64,000 nt of DNA from Asterias amurensis (Eukaryota; Echinodermata; Asteroidea; Forcipulatida; Asteriidae): contig NC_092650.1 of assembly GCF_032118995.1 (NCBI RefSeq), forward strand, positions 2,852,001-2,916,000. Direction: 5' to 3'. Shown one piece after another: positions 46,724 through 57,300 of this stretch. The notes under the pieces are model-generated. The model was not told the DNA's origin. It ran no database searches and saw only the letters and a program-made list of their open reading frames with translations. The position numbers and the translations under genes are program-made. The first letter of the stretch is position 1; each line of letters opens with the position of its first letter.

Positions 46724-49700
46724 TTAGTTTGATCCTAGATGGAGATGGCTACAGCATCTTGTCTTATAATCCTTCCCAGTTTCTTCGTCTTCGTCTTCGT
46801 CGTCAGCCGAGGCAGGGGTTAAGATCCTCATCCCAACTGCTTGGAATTCCAACTCCGGAGTCTCAAGTAGTCTCCTTGCTGTAATGAGAGGGCCACATTG
46901 ATTGAAAAGTTGTGGTTTATTTCGCATGGAATTGTAAACAATAAGTACACACACCGTGTAAAGAAGCTGCCATACTGGGGGATTTTTTTGATTTTTTTAT
47001 TCACTAAACCCTGGGAAAGCAGGTCATGGTGTGACCTTTGACATTAGCTGTATGCAAATTAAAAAGTACTGAATATTTATGAGCTGGGACGATAAATACA
47101 CACACACTGTGCAAAGGAGCTGCCATAATGGACAAATATTTGGATCCTTGGGAATGCAGGTCAAGGTGTTACCTTAGACATTAGCTGGTTGCAAATTATA
47201 AAGTACTGAATATTTATGAGTGTAGGCGAGAGGGCCAAAGAAAATCACATAATTATCTCAAATGAAGACACCTTTTATCTACCAAAGGTGTAGTCAATTT
47301 GAATTCGAGATTTTTGAAGCTGTCTATAAAATGATACAAGACTTTTCTAAACAATACTAAAAATGACTCTATTTTTGCAGTTGTGCACTGGGCCACCGAT
47401 GCATAATGATCTCAAATGTGATTTTTCAACATAAAGACCTATGTGTTTTGCAGTGTGTTTTATGCTAGGTTATTTATACTTACCCTATCCTGACCCAATC
47501 CCAATAATGATATTTGCGACATCGCAAATATTTGCAAAGATATTTGCAAAGATATTTGCGACATCGCAAATATTTGCAAAGATATTTGCGATGTGCGATG
47601 TCCCTTCAGGGCCACCATACATTAGCAAACTCACCAATTTTCTCAAATAACGAGTGTATATTGGCTCCCGATTTCGCGCTGACTTCCATGAAGACGGCGT
47701 CATGAGTCTTAGCAAACTCTTCCGCCTCCTCCGTCGAGACTTGCCTTTCATCCTCCACATCACATTTATTTCCCACTATTGCCAAGGCCACGTTCTCTGG
47801 TGCACCTCGCTGGGTAGAACGTATCCAGTACTTACCTAGCACCTCAAATGATTGCTGTGGAATAAAAAATAAATAAAATTAAATAAAAAAATTGTCTGCC
47901 TGTATCAGTGCTGCTGTTTGAAGTTCCAGATCTTTTGATCAAGATCGCGATCTAATTGAGTGCGTTGCCTTTACTTATGCTTTCTTTCTTTGAAAAACCA
48001 AAGGGTGACAACTGATAAACCACAGATAAAATTATGTGATCAATTTGTGAAAATTCGGCACATTATTTTCACCACATTAATCGGTGGTGGTGGGGGGGGG
48101 GGGGGGGGGGGGTTATATTGCCCATCCCCAGTCGAAAGTATGTGGTGGTATAATGCATTCTGCGCCACCCCTCCCCCGATTTACGCCCACGTTGTTGGTA
48201 TAACGTAGACCGCTGTAGAACCAAGAATATCAAATGATGTTCAATCATGGTGTGTAGACAGGGTGGGTCCATTCATTCAAGATGGGAGATATGAATGAAA
48301 CAAAAACACCCTTGTCACATGAAGCTGTGTGCTTTCAGATGCTTGATTTCGAGACCTCAAATTCTAAATCTGAGGTCTCGAAATCAAATTCGTGGAAAAT
48401 TACTTCTTTCTCGAAAACCACGTCACTTCAGAGGGAGCTGTTTCTCACAATGTTTTTTGTATACTATCAACCTCTCCCCATTACTCGTTACTAAGTTAGG
48501 TTTTATGCTGATAATTATTTTGAGTAATTACCAATAGTGACCACTGCCTTTAAAACTAGTTGTGACTTGAAGCACAAGTCTTCATTTCTTTTTCCTTCAG
48601 GGAATATAGTTTGTAAATGAATGAAAATAGGAACTTACCAAGTTTGTTATATCGTATATCAAGACCATTGCACTCGCTCGTCTGAAGAAACCACGTGCAA
48701 GAGAGCGGTACTGTGTCGGGGAGAAAATGGCGGGGGAATTGAAGGATTTAAATGAGGTGATAGAGCGAGCGTATAGTGCTCTGGTCCGTTAAACTTGTTA
48801 CAGTGTACATCATTCGCAGTTATGCATTATATGTTCGTTTTGTGTAGTACCAAGTTGAGGTTGGTTTCCAATCCCTTTTTGGGAAATATTTCCCCAAATG
48901 GAACATGTTTGCTATCGTTTAATTGTTTAGTTACCTAAATTATGCCTCTTTGTTTTAATGGGTAAATTTACGCTAAGAGAAACCTCTTCATGGACCTTTG
49001 TGTTCAGAATATTCAATATAATAATGGTAATGGAAGGTGATGTGATGGGAATGTACCGTGAAACCTGGAAATTTGCACACATTTCAGAGTATATTATGAG
49101 AACGAATTTATTGACGTTGTCCTTTGAAAAATATAGAAAGAACAAGCAACGGGCAGCCATTTTGAAAGTTTGGGCTTGTACCGTAAATATTTTTCACAAT
49201 TCAATGAATCGGCTATGGCCCTCAAATAGCCATGTATTACATACTCTGACCGTAGAGCAAGGATTGCACTATGCTCTAAACGTATGTCAAATTGCAAGCA
49301 CCCACTAAGGCATAAGTCCCCCCCCCCCCAAATGCTCCCCTGTCAATTGGCCAATTGACACTGTGAGCACTTACGCGTTCCTGCCCGGCTGTGTCCCACA
49401 GATTAAACACGTGAGGGACGTCATCGACTGCTAACTCCTTTTCCATGAAAGCATATCTGATTGGACAAAATAAAAATAGGTTTTGTTTTTTTTAATAAAT
49501 AAGGCTCTGCGGACACTATTGGCAATTATTTAAAATAAATTGAAAAAAAAACTCGCAAAAACTCACTTGGTAACGAGCAATGTCACACGAGGTTGGGTGC
49601 TCTTTTTCGACGACCAATTGAGTTCACATTTTCACAGTTTTTTTTTATGCATATATTGGGATACACCAAGTGAGAATACTGGTCTTTGACAATTACCAAA

Positions 49701-52081
49701 GGTGCCCAGTGCATTTAACAATTTTTAACAGATATTTCCTCTATTTGAGACTCGTTATATTTAATTAGATGACGTTGCAAATATTAAAATGTTTTTCTGT
49801 GTAAATTTGTAATATTTTTATCTTAAGATCACTTCTGTAGTTTGTTATTAGCTGGGATCCATGGGAGATCAGTGAGTTTTTCTTACTGAATGGATTTCTC
49901 AGGATAAACAAGAAATAAATAAATAAAATAAATAAATAAACAATGGAGAGCTGTTGATCCTCTGGAGTAACATAGTTTTTGGGAAAGAGGTAATTTCTCA
50001 CTCTAATACTAAAGACTTGTTGGGCATCTGAAAGCACCCAACCTCGTGTGACAAAAAGAGGGTGTTTCTTCTTTCATTATTCTCTTGCAACTTCGACGAC
50101 CAATTGAGTTCACATTTTCACAGTTTTTTTTATGCATATATTGGGATACACCAAGTGAGAATACTGGTCTTTGACAATTACCAAAGGTGTCCCAGTGCAT
50201 TTAACAATTTTTAACAGATATTTCCTCTATTTGAGACTCGTTATATTTAATTAGATAACGTTGCAAATCAGCTAGACTTGCATAATTCTTTTTACGTACA
50301 TGTTCACAGGATATGTGTTAATATTAAAATAAACAAGTTGCCAGGGATTTTTTTCTTGTTCAGTTCCTGTTTGAATGCAGAGTCATAACAAACTGAACGC
50401 GTTTTTTTAACACACCTTTAGTTTCAACTCGATTACACATTACTGTATTTTTCTTTCCCTGTGGTCTCACATCGTGTAGTAGAGGCACTGGACACTATTG
50501 GTAATTGTCAAAGACCAGTATTCTCACTTAGTGTATCCCAACAAGTGCATAAAATAACAAACCTGTGAAAATTTGGACTCAATTGGTCATCGAAGCTGCA
50601 AAAGAATGTTGAAACCTTTGTTGCACAATGTTTGTGTGTGATTCTATATATAAAAGTTTTCGGGCCTGAAGTCTTTTGAGTGAAAAAATTGTGACCAGCT
50701 CTGTAAAAATGAGTCAGATGTTGACAATTTAAATTTTGTAATTATATGGATGGCTGGAAAGAACACACCAGCAGCAGTTATTTTGTATTTTTATGTGTAA
50801 GCTTTGGGGTGTATCGCGTTGCTGAGTTACTCCCATTTGAAATTAGCCAGTATACCAATTTTTTTTGTTAAAAACGAGTTACAAGTAAAGTGATGTTTTA
50901 AACTACCATTTCGCGCAAGAGGATCCAAAGTAGACTAAAGCATGATCTCAAAGTAATTGTATTCATAGCTTTATTGGCTAAAAATAAGTGTTCTTAAATG
51001 CGACCATGCATGCCAATATTAATCTTTTAAAAAAAATGTGTAAAAAAAGTATTGTCTGATCAGCAGAGTGTGGATTCGAATCCCCAGCCGTGACACTGTG
51101 TCCTTGAGCAAGACACTTAACCATTGCTTCGTCCTTCGGATGGGACGTAAAGCCGTTGGTCCCATGTGTTGTGTAACGCATGTAAAAGAACCCAGTGCAC
51201 TTATTGAAAAGAGAAGGGGTTCGCCCCGGTGTTCTTGGCTGTGGCTGCTGTATACGCCGTAGCACCTTATACATGTAAACCCTTATAAGGTGCTAAATAA
51301 TTGGGTCTCATAATTCATCACTGCAATAACCTATCTTTCTGAAAGTTTGTATATACTCAGCGCCTTGAGTACCTTGTTTGGTAGATACGTGCGCTTTATA
51401 AGACTTCGATATTATTATATTATATTAAATGGTCCATTACTCAATAATGCATTGGGCGACATCTGACCCATTTTCAGACAGTGGGTCACAATTGTGATTT
51501 GACATTTCCATATATGAGATGTGTACAAACAAAATGGAAAGAAAACAGAAACAATCTTTTGGCGGTGTCTCGTTGTGATATTGTACTATTGTATTGTTGA
51601 TATTAAACTAAAATAATATTATTGTCATGGTAGGAATGAGGTAAACACTGATCGAGTCACTGTTAACTCACCCAATAGTTGGTACAGTTCCTGTGAATCG
51701 ATCTTGGTAAAATCTGAGGGCAACACAAGTCTTACCAACTCCTGTATCCTGTATATATATGAGAACATAATAAAAATACACATAACACTAAATTACTAAC
51801 ACTCCCTCAAACAATATTGTTTTTCTTTTTTCTAAACACAACACTAACACCTAATAACGAAACCTATAATAGCTGTCATTGAGAAGTTAGTTAACATGAA
51901 AACCATAACATGATATGCGGAAATACGTAACGTAAAACATTTTTTTGTAAAATAAATTATAGAAGTGAAATACTTGCCGCGTGAATTAAACACATATTTT
52001 ACAGATGTGCAAAACTACACATGGCGTTCATTATATACCCACCCCGACGAGGCAAATTTTCCATCTGTGCGTCCCCGCCAT
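46724..52081 (-). CDS. Rab-family small GTPase (Rab5/22/31-like), minus-strand member of a head-to-head pair
   Basis: Membrane-trafficking GTP switch. Exons on the minus strand: 52081-52043, 51748-51672, 49456-49375, 48710-48639, 47854-47635, 46878-46724; lengths 39, 77, 82, 72, 220, 155 give 214 residues. Motifs: P-loop GDTGVGKT (13-20), switch I TVPTIG, WDTAGQER (59-66), NKCD (119-122), SAKSG (149-153). The FMEVSAKSG and DTGVGKT forms resemble Rab5/22/31 relatives, but I cannot name the orthologue. The C terminus has an acidic run (DDEDEDEE) and then a CC pair at 205-206 that is followed by eight more residues rather than sitting at the very end, so normal geranylgeranylation is plausible but not assured. 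The start ATG at 52081 leads straight into beta strand 1. Intron positions equal those of the plus-strand neighbour at 54340. Confidence 0.88.
46947..47222. repeat. Imperfect tandem duplication (~140 bp)
   Basis: Both units contain AAGTACTGAATATTTATGAG, GAGCTGCCATA-like and GCAGGTCA blocks; in the last Rab intron (minus-strand gene). Confidence 0.65.
47510..47600. repeat. Short tandem array of GCAAATATTTGC palindromes
   Basis: Repeats of GATATTTGCGACATCGCAAA and related units, next to the exon 5 donor of the minus-strand Rab gene. Confidence 0.75.
48276..48553 (-). mobile_element. Family A MITE, left tip missing
   Basis: Begins near ATGAATGAAACAAAAACACC and ends at TTAA; central palindrome intact. 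Confidence 0.75.
49508..49722 (+). mobile_element. Family A MITE, internally deleted
   Basis: Left tip GGACACTATTGGCAATT; right tip GGTGCCCAGTGC; its right half is part of a 177-bp local duplication. Confidence 0.65.
49606..50268. repeat. Local 177-bp duplication
   Basis: 49606-49782 and 50092-50268 are nearly identical and include a family A right half plus 60 bases of flank, so the flank was copied with the element. Confidence 0.85.
49938..50204 (+). mobile_element. Family A MITE, left tip missing
   Basis: From AATGGAGAGCTGTTGAT to the right tip; part of the local duplication. Confidence 0.65.
50480..50695 (-). mobile_element. Family A MITE, right half missing
   Basis: Left tip AGGCACTGGACACTATTGG intact, fades out near GTGAAAAAATTG. 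Confidence 0.65.
51056..51425 (+). mobile_element. tRNA-derived SINE, 5' truncated
   Basis: Same family as 36288-36702 but lacking the A-box half of the head; B box GGATTCGAATCCCC, the body, and an AT-rich tail are present. It lies in an intron of the minus-strand Rab gene, opposite to its direction. Confidence 0.7.
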
Positions 52082-52618
52082 GATAGAGGTATCACTTTGT
52101 AAATCACCACAACAAGTTATCTGTTCTTCATCGGCCTTTTACTGTTAACCAAGTCATGGAGAAGAAGTTCATCGTCTGAATCTTGAGCTCCACTTCTGCT
52201 TTCCTAGAGTCCTCTTTTGCGAAGTTGTTTTATTGTCAGTCGTAAACCAGGTCTGCTTTTTTATTTTAAAAGTGTTGTTTTTAAAACTGAGACGAACCGA
52301 GTATAGCGCTGTACTTCAACTGATGTTTAGTCGTTTGTGGACATGGCCATCAATTATTGACAGGCACTCGAATGTCTGCTGTATGGAGATAGTGAATATA
52401 AACCGGAAAGTGCAGACAAGTTGACGAGGTACTTTTTTAGCTTGATCATTTTTTTTTTCATGTCAAGGGATAGCCTTCGATGTTTCCATTGTATTCAGGA
52501 AATAACACTGGTTAGGGTAGTGAAAGGTTAATATCCGGAACTTTTGACGGGTGAGGGAGACGTCAACTTCGGTGGTTTTTGTAAAGGAAATCCAAATTGT
52601 TAAAACTCTATTGAGACA

Positions 52619-52999
52619 TTAAAGGAACACGTTGCCTTGGATCGGACGAGTTGGTCTATAAAAAAGCGTTTGTAACCGTTTGTTATAAAATGCATATGGT
52701 TGGAAAGATAATTTAAAAGTAGAATACAATGATCCACAAAAGTTTGCCTCGAAATTGCGTGGTTTTCCTTTTACTGTGCGAACGAACACGGTCGGCCATT
52801 TATGGGAGTCAACAATTTGACTCCCATAAATGGCCGACCGTGTTAGCCGACGAGGTAAAAGGAAAACCGTGCAATTTCGAGGCATGTTTGTGTGGATCAT
52901 TGTATTCTACTTTTACAGCATCTTTCTACCCATATGCATATTATAACAAACGCTTTTCAATGACCAACTCGACCGATCCAAGGCAACGTGTTCCTTTAA
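52619..52999. mobile_element. Family D foldback MITE
   Basis: TTAA flanks; mirrored arms; the right TTAA is also the left TTAA of the next family A copy. In the spacer between the two Rab genes. Confidence 0.85.
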
Positions 53000-53312
53000 A
53001 GGCAGTGGACACTATTGGTATATTACTCAAAATAATTGGTAGCATAAAAACTTACTTGGTAACGAGCAATTGAGAGCTGTTGATATTATAAAACATTGTG
53101 AGAAACGGCTTCCTCTGAAGTAAAACGTAGTTTTTGAGAAAGAGGTAATTTCACACTCGTATATAAATACTTCGGGCCTGAAACCTTTTATTAGGCATCT
53201 GAAACACACACAAACAAGAGTGTTTTTTCTTTCATTTCATAATGCATATGTTGGGACACACCAAGTGAGAAGACTGGTCTTTGACAATTACCAAAGGTGT
53301 CCAGTGCCTTAA
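52996..53312 (+). mobile_element. Family A MITE, shortened
   Basis: TTAA on both sides, shares the left one with family D. Confidence 0.8.
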
Positions 53313-54339
53313 AACACAAAAAAATGTTGCACAAGCTTTTGAAACATGCTTTACCCTTTTGACAACTATTCAAATGGTTTGTAGCATTCAAACACATACA
53401 TTCAAGAATCTCTATTAGGATGTTTAAGATTATAATGTAAACAAAGTGGGTAGAAAACTTATGTGGTGTCCCAAAAATATATAAATACTGTTTTTACATT
53501 GCACTTTATATTAACAATGGAAAAAACCTCATACATAATCATTTGAATACCATGGAAATAAACTCAGGAGTTTGGTTGAGATGGTTGACCAACTCGACGT
53601 TTCGATCAGTTATGCTCTTCGTCTTCAGAAGAAAGACACATACCCTCCATTCTTTTCAAAGTTTCAAATCCTACTCGATTGAAATCTGCAAATTAAAATA
53701 CGATTAAATTGCATTCGAGAAGTTGTCCATCCACTTGGAAAGAAAAGCACTTATGGTTAACTAAGAAACATTGTGTTTAAGACAAGAAAACATAATTACA
53801 GTCAAAACCGGGAAAGCTTTCTGGTGTATTTTGAAACGATTTTTATTAATCAACTGATTGTAAAAGCAGGAGGGCTTCTCGTGTTATTTGAATTTTATAA
53901 ATTTACTGATTGTACCCGCCAATAAAATTATCTCCAGATGATTTTGACAATATTTACTGTAATTGCTGATTAAAGTAATCTCTTGATATATGCAGAAATG
54001 GATGTATTTCTAGATGTGGACTTTCGCCTCTTGGTACTAGTATCAAAAAAATAGAAATGAGTTTGTGAGGTGTACGTGAAACACATGTACTGTAATTTTA
54101 CACACTTGAGAACTTCCATGTTATTTGATACAGACGTTTATAGGAAGCACAATGCAAACAATATCCTTGTTATGTGTGAATCGAAACCAACAACGAATTG
54201 TATGCAAGGGTCACAATGGTAGATGACTCCAAACTGAACTTTGTGTCAAAATGGCGGCTCACCGTAGACTACAACTACACGTAACGTACACACTTGCCTG
54301 TTTTTTGGAAATGACAACAGTGTAGTTGTTGCAAGAGGC
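53313..54339. other. Spacer between divergent Rab genes
   Basis: 53572-53640 holds the reverse of the GCATA-loop hairpin repeat; the rest shows nothing recognisable. A promoter for either gene could lie here, but no motif is clear. Confidence 0.35.
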
Positions 54340-57300
54340 ATGATGTCAGCTCGATCGACAAGCAAACGTGCCAACGGGTTTAAAGTGTGTATAATCGGGG
54401 TGAGTTTTACATCATACCATGCGGAAATCAACCTGCATTAACACATTATTTCCTGTGTATACCCAATGTCATAGACCTATTATACAATAATTATGTTGGA
54501 TAATCAATTACAATTTATACATTGGGAATGTCATATAAGTCCAGTATGGAGAACCAACATTACTTTATATGGGATTTCAGCCATTAACTCATGGTGAGGT
54601 ATCAATGGTTTACGGTACACGAGTAAGGCCGTGTCCGAAACGACGACTTCGGCTACAGCTACGTCTAGATCAGCGCGTCTACCAGTGTTGAAGAATAGGC
54701 AGACGTGCGCGATCTAGCTGTAGCTGTAGCCGAAGTCGCCGTAGGCCTATGTAGGTTTTGTTCTTTAGAGAACCGTCTTGCTTTATATTCTACTTCTACT
54801 AATGCGGAGTAGATTTATCGGAATTCGGGAGACTTCTCAGTTCTGAAAAGAACTGCCCTGTTTTTTAAATTTCTTACCTGCGAATGGGTGGAAGGTTGGG
54901 AATCGGCCTGGACTTCTACTAGGCCCACTACTTATTTTAAAACCAATATAGGGTCAATGACACCAAGGTTAAGTTGTTATCAGTTTGACTTGTAAAAAGG
55001 AAACAGCCTCTTAGTCTTTGTCAAACCAAAAATTTTAATTTAATTCATCCGTATCGTGGTTAAAGTTGATAAAGACCTTTATCACGGTGTGGCCATCTTG
55101 ATTTTCTCCATTCCAACTCATTGTACCTAAACTTAGGCTAGACGTAGTACCAGTCTGGTGCCATGTTTGCGCACTGAATGTTAGCATTAATTACTGATGG
55201 AAACAGGGAACATGACCACAATGGTGACAGCGTGATAAAGTCTATACATGTACATTAACAATATGCCTCGTTGAACTATATCAGTGCACTATAGGCCTAT
55301 TAATGACATCAAATTATTTCAAAAATATTCCAAATTTGAAATCTCTTATATCTCTTATTATTTTATTCCAATATCAAAGAATGCTACCGTTGGTAAATCG
55401 TGTATAGCATCACGGCTGGTAAACGACGAGTTCAGCGACAGAACAAGCACAATAGGGTGAGTCGGTCAAGTTTCTGCCGATGGAATTCCTATTAAAGTTT
55501 ACCCCTCCCCAACTCCGGGCCCCACCCCTGACCTACCACACAAAGTCCCCGAGAAATACTTCTGCATGCCGATTTTCACCAAACTCTTACTAAACTTTAG
55601 TCCATGTTTAGGCCCATGTCACACAAGGCAATTTACAGGCAACCAGTTCCAGGCAATCTCCAAGAAGAGAATCCATCACTTATTTTATTGGAAATCGTAA
55701 GACATTGTTTGAAAAATGACCCAAGTGCTACCAAAGTGGTCCCATAGCATGCACTGCAGTTTGATGCCTCTAAATTGCCTACGTTGGAGACTACGTTGCA
55801 ACTGTGTGCATGGGGAGAATTTGCATTTTTATTAATAACGTAGTCTCATCTCAAGTCAGGAATTGGCAGTGTTATAGTATTAAAATACCTTGCTGGGTGT
55901 TAACAAAATAGGCAATTTTGTTTTCGGCACTATACAAAAATTGCCACTGTCGTAGTTCAATGGAGATTGTTTCTTTAAATCGATTCAAAAAGGGGAATTC
56001 TTAAAAGAAAATTTAGGAAAATGTTTGAGGATGGCAATTCCTAAAGTGCAGAAAAGAAATTGCAACCCCGTAGGACTAACTATACTCAGTGATTGATATC
56101 AAATCTATTTTGATTTATTTAACAGGAGTGCCTACATGCTGAAGGAATTGGTGGTTGATGGGGAAAGTTGCTATCTGAATATTTGGGATACAGCGGGACA
56201 AGAAAGGGTTCGTTACCTCAGCTTTGGTCTTCATTTTTCAAGTGTTCTTTTTCAAAGGCGCTGTACCCGTTTGGTAGTTACTCAAAATGTATATTAGCAT
56301 AAAACCTTACTTGGTAACGAGCAACAGAGAGCTGTTGATAGTATAGGTTTTCTCGGTCAATTTCGGAAAAAGAGCAGCCAATTTAACCACCAAGCTATTC
56401 TATTTCGCGCAAAATCGAATGCTACTCAAAAGGGTCATTCGATTTCGTTTTGGGATGAGTCAAATGTAATGTTGCGTCATTCGAATTAACAAAATAATCA
56501 TTTTAACAATTCATCAAAGCAGCATTCAAATTCGCAGACGCTTCTTCAGGCGTGTGTGTCACGAAAAATAATGACGCTACGCTAAATTGAACAGAGTGCT
56601 TAAGGAATTTGACTCGACCCAAAACGAAATTGAATGGCTGAATTCTGAATTTGAAACGCAGTAACAACTGAAAAAGCAAAACAGCTCTAATTCGAACGCA
56701 TGAAAATAAAATTGACTGCTCATTTGTCGAATTTGACCGAGAAAACCTATATACCACATTGTGAGAAACGACTCCCTCTGAAGTAATAACGTAGTTTTTG
56801 AGAAAGAGGTAATTGCTCGCTTTCTGGCCAGAAGCTTTCTATCCCATCTAAAAGCATAATATTTTGAACAACAAGAGTGTTTTTTCTTTCAACATTTTCT
56901 TGCAACTTCAATGACCAATTGAGTCCAGATTTTCACAGGCCTGTCATGTTATACATATGTTGGGATACACCAAGTGAGAATACTGGTCTTTGACAATTAC
57001 CAAACGTGTTCATCGCTTTAAAATACAATGTTAACGGATCCGCCGATAGTAATGTTTTCAAAATGGACACGAAGAAAATGTGTGGGCCTACCCATGTCTA
57101 TGGTTGTGCTCATAAAAAAAAGATGTAATACTCTTGTCGAAACACACCTTGTTATCTGTTTGATGAAACCGTAAGAAAATAATAGGATCTGGTTGATAAC
57201 CTATTTGACTACATTTTTACTTCAGTTTTTGTATGTTTTTTGTCCCAATGCAGTTCCGATCTTTAGCACCGTTGTACTACAGAGATGCATCCGCCATTGT

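Noticed and set aside
47606-47839. Plus-strand frames at 47514-47839
   Set aside because: Opposite to exon 5 of the minus-strand Rab gene; shadows.
48958-49308. 116-codon plus-strand frame in a Rab intron
   Set aside because: No recognisable domain and it lies antisense in an intron; length is within chance for this composition.
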